The translations under genes and the position numbers were made by a program. From assembly GCA_002712005.1 (NCBI GenBank), contig PASP01000004.1, forward strand, positions 373,485 to 437,484: DNA of 64,000 nucleotides, read 5' to 3'. Every line of letters starts with the position of its first letter. Within the stretch, counting starts at the first letter, position 1. This stretch comes from Halobacteriovoraceae bacterium (GTDB lineage: Bacteria; Bdellovibrionota; Bacteriovoracia; Bacteriovoracales; Bacteriovoracaceae). The notes below the pieces were generated by a model. That model worked only from the letters and a program-made list of their open reading frames with translations. It did no database searches and was not told the origin of the DNA. This document shows, in pieces, positions 9,039 to 17,206 of the stretch.

Positions 9039-12000
9039 TACAATGTCTCCCTCATCCAAAATCCGTTAAATTCACCTGACTGAACTCCAAGAATTTCTTT
9101 GACTCTTTCAACAGGTCCATTCCAGTACTTACTCTTAATGGTTCCTAGGGTGTGAGACCGAATCGGTTCATTCAAAATTTCAGAATCTGTTCGAAACCCA
9201 TTAATCACACCATAGATATAGAGATGATCGATACCTATCATATGAATAAAGTCATCCATTTCGAGATCTTTCTTCATCTGCTGAGCAAGTTCAACAAGAC
9301 ATTGACCATGTTCACGAGAAAGATAATCTCTTTGATCCATTCTTTTACAAGCATCATTCTTATCTTTTAAAATATTCAGATTTCCACATTCAATCATTGT
9401 ACGTGCTGTACGAATGCGAGTTCTTCTTATCGAACGACATTCTCCTCTCCTCTGTCTCGCATATTCTCGAGAGAGTCCTGTCAATCTATCATTATCTAAA
9501 TTTCGTAGGGCCTGTATGCCACTCTCATAGATATTGATGTTTACATTGATGTCAAAGAGCTTTAATCCTTTTGCATTATCCAGGTCTCGAGAATCAAAGA
9601 GTTGAAATCCAAACTGCTCATTCAGATCTTTAATATATTTCTTTAATTTACGTTTACTTGCAGACCATCCCTCTTTACGAAAGCTTAATGAAAGAAGAGA
9701 GTTCTCCATCTTTCCATCTATATCTCTAGCCTCAAAACGAACTCCTTCTGTCTCACTTACTCCAAAGATACTTTGGCCTGGATTTTTAAAGGTTTCGCTA
9801 TCTAGACTTGGTTTAATGGGAAGATCTTTAAACCACTCCCCTAGGTAATAATTCAAAACTTCATAAACAAAGGCTTGATAATTAATTCCAGACTGAGATT
9901 GCTTATTTAAGATCACAAAATTAGCTGTCGGTCCTTGATCCGGAGTAACGGCTACATCTAGATTTCCTCTTAGATATTTTGACTTCCATACAAGTAAGGA
10001 AAACTTGGTTGAGTCGTCTTTGTAATCCCCTTCAATAATATGTGATTTTGAATTTACAGAAAGCATTTCACTTGAACCATCATCAAGAAGTTGGTGAAGT
10101 CCAAGAGTGTTAGTAAAGAGATGAGGATTATCCGATAAATCGGTATTGATATTAACATCTGTCACCTTAACGCTATACTTACCTTTAGAGCGTGTCTGGT
10201 TTAGTCTTAAAATAGGAATATATTTGCTCATAGCAACACTCATGAGTAGATTCTTTCCTCTTCCTCGGTCTTCATAGATTTGGATTGTACTTGCATCTTT
10301 TCTATAAATTTGGAGTCTCTTTACGAATACTCCAGAGATACCACCAGAGAGACTCACTCGAGTTCCCATTACACTTGCTCCGCCAGTTCCCATCAACTGA
10401 GGAGTAATTCTATCTGTAATGAGTAGAGTTTCCCCTACACCAAGACTCTGATTGACTTCCTCCAAAAGAGATTCAATAATCTCCATACGGGGATCCACTT
10501 CATCCTCTTCCAGCTCACGATCCAGGGATTCATTCTTAACTTCAGAAAGTTCATAGAATTTCTCTGCTAACTTCTTTTTAATAAGAGGAACAATTAAGTT
10601 CTTATAGGGTTCTTTAAATGATTCTTTTAATGTTTTAACCGGTTTGAGGTGAGTATATGTTCGCACAGCAGAAACTTCACCACTTACAGCAAGGGAAGAG
10701 AATTCAAGAGCATTTTCAATTCCTACAACTCCTCCTAAAGAGATTCCAACTCCAACGGTATCCGCAAGTTGAACAAGATTATCTGTTCCCAGATAATTAC
10801 CTACAACAATGTCTCGACTCATAATGAGACGACCATCTAGAGTTGGAGAAAACCATGTACCAACCCCAAATTCTTTAAATTCTCCAGTTTCTACAAAATG
10901 ATTGAGCCCATCCTCAAATTGATCTTTTAAGAATTCGAGTCTCTTTTCAGAGGGATCAAAAACTGAGAGTTTATCGTTCACTAAACTGATTAGATTACTT
11001 AAAGCCGCATTTTGGATTTTTGAAAAAGCAAAGTACTCAAAATCTTTAAATGGAGATTCGGGATCTCCATGCGCAAAACGAGTAGCATAACCTTTCCAAT
11101 CTTCTCTTACCAGCTGACCCCTAACGATTTCTCCTTCATAAGTTGGCTGAAGATTAACGCTAAAGGGTTCAAATTTAATATCTAATAATTCAAGTAGTGA
11201 GTTTCTTCGTGCTAAAAGTTTTTCTCTAACAATCCTGGCCACAGGCTCAGGAAAAGCTGCTTCATCAACGAATTGAAAGAATTCTTCTCTTGGAATTTCT
11301 TTTAATCTTCTGGCCATCCATCTCAAATCATCTAAAGTGGCGCTAAAACGTGCCGTTGGAAAGAAGTGAGGAAGGGTGAGATATTCATTATCTATTTTAC
11401 CTACAGTCCATGGGAACTTATTCACGGACTCCCCTAAATTGAGAAGAGCATAAGGTAGAATAAGAGAGCGTAAGGTACGTGATGTCAAAACCTTGGAAGG
11501 TACTCCCATGGCCACATTGTAATGATCTCTTTGATCTGGCCTTAATAGAGCAACATCGAAGAGAGTGATAGTTAATTGATCGTCTTTTAATTTCTTGTGA
11601 TCAAAGCCCAGCCAACGTGAAGGAGCTCCATAAGTTCCTTCTGGTAGTGACTTCGTTAGAAAGTGATCTCTTTGCTCTACGGAATCAAAGCGGATATTTA
11701 CTTTAGGATAATATTTAATCGTCGGAATGATATAACCTAACCTCTTAAGTAGAGCGTCTCTAAGAAGCGTTGTATGAAGAGTCTTACTCATCATAACTGT
11801 ATAAATCCCATCATCCTGAGTTCCCTCTTCCAATTGACCATTAAAACGCACAAGTCCTTGGTTGGAAGTAATAACTCCTTTAAAGTGAAGCTCAGAATTA
11901 GAAGATATATTTATGGAAACACCTGATTGATTTTCAGAAATAGGCTGAGAAGACCAAACTTCTGACTCTATGGGATTCAGTTGAGAAAGGTCTATATCTT

Positions 12001-12166
12001 CAGTTAATGAAAGGCGATAAATCTCTTCTGCGCTTAAACGTTTTCCTTGATAGATGAGATCATCAGATGGCTTTCTCTTGGACTTTAATGGTATACGCTC
12101 CTCTACTGCGCTCACTGGAGAACAGAAAATAAGGCTCAGGCACCATACCATCAAAAAGTATTTCAT
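9038..12166 (-). CDS. Very large exported protein of unknown function, first gene of the subtilase operon
   Basis: The protein is 1042 residues with a signal peptide (MKYFLMVWCLSLIFCSPVSA). The rest is soluble, without transmembrane helices. A C-terminal segment (about residues 920-985) is rich in arginine and has four regularly spaced cysteines (GECRS, IECGN, DACKR, GQCLV) likely to form two disulfides. A middle segment (DTVGVGISLGGVVGIENA, about residue 480) is glycine-rich and strand-like. I cannot assign a family. The ATG follows AAGGA, and the stop overlaps the ATG of the subtilase gene. The coupling suggests that it is a partner or target of the protease. Confidence 0.85.
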   Translation of the reverse strand: MKYFLMVWCLSLIFCSPVSAVEERIPLKSKRKPSDDLIYQGKRLSAEEIYRLSLTEDIDLSQLNPIESEVWSSQPISENQSGVSINISSNSELHFKGVITSNQGLVRFNGQLEEGTQDDGIYTVMMSKTLHTTLLRDALLKRLGYIIPTIKYYPKVNIRFDSVEQRDHFLTKSLPEGTYGAPSRWLGFDHKKLKDDQLTITLFDVALLRPDQRDHYNVAMGVPSKVLTSRTLRSLILPYALLNLGESVNKFPWTVGKIDNEYLTLPHFFPTARFSATLDDLRWMARRLKEIPREEFFQFVDEAAFPEPVARIVREKLLARRNSLLELLDIKFEPFSVNLQPTYEGEIVRGQLVREDWKGYATRFAHGDPESPFKDFEYFAFSKIQNAALSNLISLVNDKLSVFDPSEKRLEFLKDQFEDGLNHFVETGEFKEFGVGTWFSPTLDGRLIMSRDIVVGNYLGTDNLVQLADTVGVGISLGGVVGIENALEFSSLAVSGEVSAVRTYTHLKPVKTLKESFKEPYKNLIVPLIKKKLAEKFYELSEVKNESLDRELEEDEVDPRMEIIESLLEEVNQSLGVGETLLITDRITPQLMGTGGASVMGTRVSLSGGISGVFVKRLQIYRKDASTIQIYEDRGRGKNLLMSVAMSKYIPILRLNQTRSKGKYSVKVTDVNINTDLSDNPHLFTNTLGLHQLLDDGSSEMLSVNSKSHIIEGDYKDDSTKFSLLVWKSKYLRGNLDVAVTPDQGPTANFVILNKQSQSGINYQAFVYEVLNYYLGEWFKDLPIKPSLDSETFKNPGQSIFGVSETEGVRFEARDIDGKMENSLLSLSFRKEGWSASKRKLKKYIKDLNEQFGFQLFDSRDLDNAKGLKLFDINVNINIYESGIQALRNLDNDRLTGLSREYARQRRGECRSIRRTRIRTARTMIECGNLNILKDKNDACKRMDQRDYLSREHGQCLVELAQQMKKDLEMDDFIHMIGIDHLYIYGVINGFRTDSEILNEPIRSHTLGTIKSKYWNGPVERVKEILGVQSGEFNGFWMRETL

Positions 12167-12316
12167 CTAATATCCTTTATTAATTGAAAATTCCCTTATT
12201 TAGTAGCAAAATCGATGCCAAGACCAAGTGATTTTATCGACTATTTTCAATAACCTTGAACGGTGTCTGGATATAGAGTGTTTAAACTTTAAACAGCCCT
12301 TTAAATATAAGTCACT

Positions 12317-12325
12317 TGCTAATAT
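12317..12325 (+). promoter_or_regulatory. Extended -10 promoter of the rimB-rimK operon
   Basis: TGCTAATAT matches an extended -10 (TG-N-TAATAT, hexamer 12320-12325). No good -35 is seen, which is usual for extended -10 promoters. A small inverted repeat, GTCACT (12311-12316) and AGTGAC (12336-12341), brackets the element and could bind a regulator. The coding start is about 50 bases downstream. Confidence 0.45.
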
Positions 12326-12376
12326 ATTCTAAATTAGTGACGATAAGTTACTTAAATTACTTATTAAGGTTTGCTC

Positions 12377-12814
12377 GTGAAAAAGAAAGAAAAACCCGTT
12401 ATTGGATGGCGAGAATGGATGTCCCTTCCGTCATTACATATAAAGAAGATCAAGGTCAAAGTTGACACTGGTGCCAGAACGTCCTCACTTCATGCCTTTG
12501 ATCTCAAGTACACCACTCGCAAAGGTGAGGACTACGTAAGCTTTAAGGTTCACCCTATTCAAAAAGACTCTAAGACAACTGTTGAATGTAAGGCCAAGGT
12601 TTTAGAATATAGAAAAGTTAAAAGCTCCAACGGTCACACCGAGCAAAGACCAGTTATTATTGTGGAAGCAAAACTTCACGATCAAAAATGGCCTATTGAA
12701 GTAACTTTAACAAATAGAGATGAAATGGGATTTAGAATGCTCTTAGGTCGAGCGGCAATGAAGGGTCATTTCATTGTAGATCCAGGTAAATCATACTACA
12801 GCAAGAAATTATAA
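12377..12814 (+). CDS. rimB: RimB-like retropepsin family protease (COG4067)
   Basis: The protein is about 145 residues. It opens with IGWREWMSLPSLHI and VKVDTGARTSSLHAF, the signature of the COG4067 'ATP-dependent zinc protease' family, whose fold is a retropepsin-like aspartic protease with an Asp-Thr-Gly active site. The C-terminal GFRMLLGRAAMKG matches the same family. In Pseudomonas, RimB works with RimK in modifying ribosomal protein S6. The start is GTG at 12377, 7 bases after AAGG; an in-frame TTG at 12371 is too close. It is the first gene of an operon with rimK and an AspA/AstE-like gene. Confidence 0.88.
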   Translation: MKKKEKPVIGWREWMSLPSLHIKKIKVKVDTGARTSSLHAFDLKYTTRKGEDYVSFKVHPIQKDSKTTVECKAKVLEYRKVKSSNGHTEQRPVIIVEAKLHDQKWPIEVTLTNRDEMGFRMLLGRAAMKGHFIVDPGKSYYSKKL

Positions 12815-12830
12815 ATAAAGGAAGCAGACT

Positions 12831-14012
12831 ATGAAATTGGCCATTCTCTCCAGAGAAAAGAATAACTACAGCACAAAAAGATTAGTGGAAGCCGCTAAGC
12901 AAAGAGGACATAAAGTAAAAGTACTCGATACTCTTAAGTTCTCTATTGATGTAGAAAAAGGTCACCCTGATTTGTACTATATGCAAAAGAGGCTTTCTCA
13001 TTTTGATGCTGTACTCCCGAGAATTGGAGCTTCGATTACCTACTTTGGTACTGCTGTAGTAAGGCAATTTCAACAAATGGATGTATTTTGCGCTAATACT
13101 GCTGACTCAATTATCAATTCAAGAGATAAACTGAGAAGTTTTCAAATCATGAGTCGCCAAAATATTGGTCTTCCCCTTACGACCTATGTAAAGGATAAGT
13201 CTGATGTAAAAAAGGCCATCGAGCGTATTGGAGGAGTTCCTGTCGTTATCAAGCTTCTCGAAGGAACCCAAGGAATTGGTGTACTCTTGGCCCATACCAT
13301 GGAATCTGCGACTTCGATTATTGAACTTCTGCAAAGCCAAAAACAAAACGTTTTAATTCAAAAATTTGTAGCTGAATCAAAAGGTAAAGATATTCGTGCC
13401 ATTGTTGTTGGAGATCAAGTGATTGCAGCTATGCGAAGAGTTGCTCAAGGCCAAGAATTCAGAAGTAATGTCCATCGTGGTGGTAGAACAGAACAAGTTG
13501 AGCTTTCCGACGAATATAAAGAGACGGCCATATTAGCCGCTCGTAGTATGGGACTTGGTATAGCTGGAGTTGATATGCTTGAAGGTCATGATGGTCCTCA
13601 AATTATGGAAATCAATTCCTCACCTGGTCTTCAGGGTATTGAGACCTGTACTAATATTGATGTCGCAGGTGCATTCATCGATTATATTTCTTCATGGGTA
13701 GACTTCCCAGAATTTGATATCAAACAAAAACTCACTTTAAGTCGAGGTTATGGTGTTAATGAAATTATCATCAGCCCCCAATCAGAATATATTGGTCACT
13801 CTATAAAAGACTCGGGTTTATGGGAAAAAGATATCAATATTCTTACTCTCCATAGAAAAGGAAAAGTTATACCCAATCCAAGTGGAAATCGTGTCATTGA
13901 AGCTGGAGATAAACTCTTTTGCTTCGGAAGATTAGATGCAATAAAGAATTTAATTCCTGAAAAAACTCAAAAGAGAAGAAGACCAAAGCCTAAGAGGCTT
14001 AAAAAGAAGTAA
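12831..14012 (+). CDS. rimK: RimK-like ATP-grasp glutamate ligase with C-terminal TrkA_C domain
   Basis: The protein is 393 residues, about 90 longer than E. coli RimK. Residues 1-290 are the RimK ligase: N-terminal preATP-grasp, INSRDKLRSFQIM entry, GGVPVVIKLLEGTQGIGV ATP-binding loop, and the magnesium-binding MEINSSPGLQGIE near 259-271. Residues 305-375 (GYGVNEIIISPQSEYIG ... EAGDKLFCFGRLDAI) read as a TrkA_C (RCK_C) regulatory domain, which binds small ligands in potassium channels and transporters. A basic tail (KRRRPKPKRLKKK) ends the protein. RimK adds glutamates to the C-terminus of ribosomal protein S6. The extra domain suggests ligand control. ATG follows AAGGA. Confidence 0.92.
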   Translation: MKLAILSREKNNYSTKRLVEAAKQRGHKVKVLDTLKFSIDVEKGHPDLYYMQKRLSHFDAVLPRIGASITYFGTAVVRQFQQMDVFCANTADSIINSRDKLRSFQIMSRQNIGLPLTTYVKDKSDVKKAIERIGGVPVVIKLLEGTQGIGVLLAHTMESATSIIELLQSQKQNVLIQKFVAESKGKDIRAIVVGDQVIAAMRRVAQGQEFRSNVHRGGRTEQVELSDEYKETAILAARSMGLGIAGVDMLEGHDGPQIMEINSSPGLQGIETCTNIDVAGAFIDYISSWVDFPEFDIKQKLTLSRGYGVNEIIISPQSEYIGHSIKDSGLWEKDINILTLHRKGKVIPNPSGNRVIEAGDKLFCFGRLDAIKNLIPEKTQKRRRPKPKRLKKK

Positions 14013-14016
14013 TCCT

Positions 14017-15072
14017 ATGGCGAAAAAAGCTAAGAAGAATAGACCCTCTACCTCCTCTCCTTTCATGCAGTTCGGAAACGAATTAGTAGGTCCAGGAGAG
14101 CGTAAGAGAATTGATTTAGAAGTCGCTACTCTTTATGACTACACAAAGATCAATATCCCCATTGAGGTTATTCGCGGTAAAGAAGAAGGCCCAACCCTAT
14201 TTATTAGCGCTGCTGTTCACGGGGACGAAATTAACGGAATTGAAATCATTAAGAGAATACTTCAAAGCTCCAAGCTTGCTCGAATCAAGGGAACACTTAT
14301 TTGTATTCCCGTGGTTAATACTTTTGGATTTAATAATCTATCTCGTTATCTTCCCGATAGAAGAGATTTGAATCGTTGCTTTCCAGGAAGTGCTCGAGGC
14401 TCTCTTGGCTCACGTTTGGCCCACCTCTTTATGAAAGAAATCGTAAGTAAATGTAGTCATGGTATTGATCTTCATACAGGAGCTATCCATAGAAGCAATA
14501 TTCCTCAAATTAGAGCAAGTCTTGATAATGAGGAAGTTAAACAATTAGCAAATGACTTTGGTGTACCCATTATAATTAATTCCTCTTTAAGAGATGGCTC
14601 CCTTCGAGAGGCCGCGAGGAAGAAAAGGGTTAAGGTTCTTCTATTTGAAGGTGGAGAAGCTCTTCGTTTTGAAGAAGATGTAATCAAAGCTGGCTTAAAG
14701 GGATGCTTTTCTCTTATGAAGAATATTGGAATGCTTCCTCAAAAAGAAAAAATTAAGAAAAAGAAAAGAGTAAAGAAGAAATCAACTTATGTCGCTCAAT
14801 CAAGCCATTGGATTCGTGCCCCGCACAGTGGCTCAGTTAAGCAAATTAAGACTCTTGGAGACGAGGTTCAAGCCGGAGAAATTATAGCTGTTATTTCTGA
14901 TACTTTTGGAAATAACCCTTATAATGTTCGAGCAAAATCAAGCGGTATTATTATAGGAATGAGTACAATCCCCCTCGTGAATAAAGGGGATGCAATGGTG
15001 CATATTGCTTTATTTAGCGATTCATCAAAAGTAAGCGATCTTCTGCAAACAGACGACGAAGAGATTATCTAA
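14017..15072 (+). CDS. Succinylglutamate desuccinylase/aspartoacylase family deacylase (M14-like)
   Basis: The protein is 351 residues. The zinc site is visible as AAVHGDEINGIE (His and Glu) and GIDLHTGAIHR (second His). RYLPDRRDLNRCFPG and LLFEGGEA complete the family pattern (COG3608). A lysine-rich linker (about residues 240-260) leads to a C-terminal beta-barrel-like segment (APHSGSVKQIKTLGDEVQ ... AKSSGIIIG) of the biotin/lipoyl-hybrid kind common in this family. It starts 5 bases after rimK, so it is cotranscribed. Given its neighbours it may remove or process glutamate adducts, but the substrate is unknown. Confidence 0.88.
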   Translation: MAKKAKKNRPSTSSPFMQFGNELVGPGERKRIDLEVATLYDYTKINIPIEVIRGKEEGPTLFISAAVHGDEINGIEIIKRILQSSKLARIKGTLICIPVVNTFGFNNLSRYLPDRRDLNRCFPGSARGSLGSRLAHLFMKEIVSKCSHGIDLHTGAIHRSNIPQIRASLDNEEVKQLANDFGVPIIINSSLRDGSLREAARKKRVKVLLFEGGEALRFEEDVIKAGLKGCFSLMKNIGMLPQKEKIKKKKRVKKKSTYVAQSSHWIRAPHSGSVKQIKTLGDEVQAGEIIAVISDTFGNNPYNVRAKSSGIIIGMSTIPLVNKGDAMVHIALFSDSSKVSDLLQTDDEEII

Positions 15073-15075
15073 AAA

Positions 15076-15100
15076 GGTGCTAAAGACTTGCTTTAGCACC
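15076..15100. terminator. Bidirectional terminator
   Basis: A 10-bp perfect stem (GGTGCTAAAG with CTTTAGCACC) closes a 5-base loop between convergent genes. A T-rich run (15108-15113) follows on the plus strand and TTTTT on the minus strand, so it can end both the rimB-rimK operon and the lipoprotein gene at 15112. Confidence 0.85.
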
Positions 15101-15111
15101 CTTACAATTTT

Positions 15112-15957
15112 TTATTGAACGCCTAGTAACTCAGGTAAAATATGATCTTCTAATTGCTGAGGAGTTGTCCCCATCTTAGTAGAGATTTTATTCATGAGTT
15201 CTGTTTTAGCTTCATTATTTAATTCAGCTGCCGCAACTTCTTCAATTGTTACTCCAGCAATCTTCTCGATATCTTGAGTAAGAATCGCCTGATCTTCAGC
15301 AGTCAATTCTTCTTGTGCATCTCCTTTTTTCAACATAACTTCCACTTTTTCACCAAGTTTTGCTAGTTGAGTCGCCGTTTCAAGAGAGACTTTATACGTA
15401 TAAGAAATTTTTGAAACCTTTTCGTAAAGGGCCATTTCTTCTTTCTCGCTAGCTACAAGATTCACGTCATGAGTTTCAACTTCATCTTCGTAACGGTATC
15501 CTGTAGTTTCACCATAGAAGAAACCATCAAAAGAATTATAAGTAACGTCTTCATAGTCTTCACCATAGGCATCACCATCGTAGAAACCATAGGCCATATC
15601 TTCTTCCTCAATATCACGGAACTCTTGAGCAAGATCGTAACTATTACTATAATAAGCATAGTAAACAATAGAGCGAACATATTGTAAGCTTACAGCTTTA
15701 TACTCACCTCTAAGACCATCATAAATAACAAACCAATCTTCACTATCCCAAGTAGAACGTACTGTTTCATTTTGATAGAGAACAATTTCAGAATCAGGAT
15801 AAGTATTGTCAGCTGCATTTAAGCCGTTAACAAATTGAGTCGCACTAATATAAGGTGAACGATAGGCTCCAAAACTACTTGAAGATGAATTACATCCAGT
15901 TAAACCTAGAGCGGAAACTGCAATAACAGAACTTAGAATTAAATGTTTAATTTTCAT
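15112..15957 (-). CDS. Tyrosine- and acid-rich lipoprotein (paralogue 1)
   Basis: The protein is about 281 residues from the ATG at 15955-15957, 7 bases after AGGGA; an ATG two codons earlier abuts the ribosome site. The lipoprotein signal ends LTGC, followed by a serine run. The mature part begins GAYRSPYISATQFVNGLN, then WDSEDWFVIYDGLRGEYKAV, a Tyr/Asp/Glu-rich section (DGDAYGEDYEDVTYN) and a helical C-terminal half ending in LEDHILPELLGVQ. It is clearly a tandem paralogue of the gene at 16131. No function is known to me. It has its own extended -10 promoter, because a terminator separates the two genes. Confidence 0.85.
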   Translation of the reverse strand: MKIKHLILSSVIAVSALGLTGCNSSSSSFGAYRSPYISATQFVNGLNAADNTYPDSEIVLYQNETVRSTWDSEDWFVIYDGLRGEYKAVSLQYVRSIVYYAYYSNSYDLAQEFRDIEEEDMAYGFYDGDAYGEDYEDVTYNSFDGFFYGETTGYRYEDEVETHDVNLVASEKEEMALYEKVSKISYTYKVSLETATQLAKLGEKVEVMLKKGDAQEELTAEDQAILTQDIEKIAGVTIEEVAAAELNNEAKTELMNKISTKMGTTPQQLEDHILPELLGVQ

Positions 15958-15989
15958 AATCATTCCCTGTTAGATTTTTAATTTTGGGG

Positions 15990-15998
15990 AAGATAACA
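15990..15998 (-). promoter_or_regulatory. Extended -10 element of lipoprotein paralogue 1
   Basis: In the minus sense TGT-TATCTT (hexamer 15995-15990) forms an extended -10 about 33 bases before the start codon. No clear -35 is seen. The paralogous gene has a similar TGTGTAATATT in its upstream region. Confidence 0.4.
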
Positions 15999-16044
15999 CA
16001 AATCGTAAGCCAATAAAGTTCATTTGAAATATTTATAGCTATAA

Positions 16045-16072
16045 AAAAGCCCCCTAATTCAAGGGGGCTTTT
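16045..16072 (-). terminator. Rho-independent terminator of lipoprotein paralogue 2
   Basis: A stem of AAAAGCCCCC with GGGGGCTTTT and a short AT-rich loop is followed on the minus strand by a run of T residues. It separates the two tandem lipoprotein genes. Confidence 0.9.
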
Positions 16073-16130
16073 CGTATGTGGCAATTTTATAAATCTTAAT
16101 TAAATTAAGAAGTTAGATTATAACTTGGTC

Positions 16131-17000
16131 TTATTGAATCCCAAGAAGCTGAGGAAGGATTTCATCTTCAAGCTGTTGAGGAGTTGTTCCCATTTTTGTT
16201 GAGATCTTCTTCATAACTTCATCTTTCTTTTGGTTATCAAACTCAGCTGCAACAACTTCTTCAAGAGTTACACCAGTGATATTTTCAAGGTCAGACATAA
16301 GAGCGGCTTGATCTTCAGCAGTTAGTTCTTCTTGAGCAGCACCTTTCTTAAGCATTCCTTCAACTTTGTCTCCTAGCTTAGCAAGTGATGTTGCTGTTTC
16401 AAGAGATACTTTATAAGTGTAAGAGATTTTAGAAACTTTGTTATAAAGGGCCAATTCTTCTTTCTCACTAGCGATAAGGTTCACATCATGAGTCTCAACT
16501 TCGTCTTCATATTGGTAACCTGTTACTTCACCATAGAAATAACCATCGTATGAATTATAGGATACGTCTTCATAGTCTTCACCATAAGCATCACCGTCAT
16601 AGTTACCATAGTACATATCATCTTCTTCAATATTTCTGAATTCATCAGCAGCAGCATAGTTGTTGCTATAATAATCGTAATAAACAATAGAACGGATATA
16701 TTGTAGACTTACGGCCTTGTACTCACCTCTTAGTCCATCATAGATAACAAACCATTCCTCAGAGTCCCAAGTTGAACGAACTGTTTCATCTTCAAATAGA
16801 GTTACTTCTGAAGCGTTAATACCAGTAGTACCATCAACATCATTCAGTGAATTAACAAACTGAGTCGCTGTAATATAAGGAGACTGATATGCACCGTAAG
16901 TAGAAGTAGAACCACCTCCACCACCGCCGCCACCGCCGCTACAGCTGTTTAGAGTGATTGCAGTTGTCGTTAGTGCCATTGCTAATAATAATTTCTTCAT
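16131..17000 (-). CDS. Tyrosine- and acid-rich lipoprotein with poly-glycine linker (paralogue 2)
   Basis: The protein is about 289 residues from the ATG at 16998-17000, 9 bases after AGGAG. The upstream ATG three codons earlier touches the AGGAG and is unlikely. The lipoprotein signal ends LNSC, followed by a run of nine glycines after one serine, probably a flexible tether to the membrane. The mature part parallels the gene at 15112 closely: GAYQSPYITATQFVNSLN, WDSEEWFVIYDGLRGEYKAV, an acidic tyrosine-rich middle (DGDAYGEDYEDVSYNSYDG) and a helical end with KMGTTPQQLEDEILPQLLG. The acidic clusters could bind cations or a basic partner. Function unknown. Confidence 0.86.
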   Translation of the reverse strand: MKKLLLAMALTTTAITLNSCSGGGGGGGGGSTSTYGAYQSPYITATQFVNSLNDVDGTTGINASEVTLFEDETVRSTWDSEEWFVIYDGLRGEYKAVSLQYIRSIVYYDYYSNNYAAADEFRNIEEDDMYYGNYDGDAYGEDYEDVSYNSYDGYFYGEVTGYQYEDEVETHDVNLIASEKEELALYNKVSKISYTYKVSLETATSLAKLGDKVEGMLKKGAAQEELTAEDQAALMSDLENITGVTLEEVVAAEFDNQKKDEVMKKISTKMGTTPQQLEDEILPQLLGIQ

Positions 17001-17135
17001 TTCCAACATCTCCTCTTTTCATGTGTAATGAGTAATTGCTCTCCATCTCGATTGAGGCAATATTACACAGGTCAAGGTAGAAATAAATACTTGAGAAAAG
17101 TATATAAGTTTTTTTTAGAATTTCAGAGTTAGACA

Positions 17136-17173
17136 GGTATCACTCTGGCCCTAGTTGTTGTCAGAGTGATACC
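17136..17173. repeat. 12-bp inverted repeat downstream of rng
   Basis: GGTATCACTCTG (17136-17147) and its exact complement (17162-17173) flank a 14-base loop. It lies in the 206-base gap between the RNase G gene and lipoprotein paralogue 2, both on the minus strand. No T-tract follows on the minus strand; on the plus strand a T7 run starts only 10 bases past the stem. It may be a weak terminator or 3' stabiliser of the rng mRNA, or a regulator site. Confidence 0.45.
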
Positions 17174-17206
17174 AAAATGGGCTTTTTTTCTTAGACAGAT
17201 CGAAAA

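Noticed and set aside
12371-12379. The same 9 bases TTGCTCGTG at the starts of rimB and of the first acyl-CoA dehydrogenase (52675-52683)
   Set aside because: Probably coincidence; both are explained by a GTG start with an AAGG site a suitable distance upstream.
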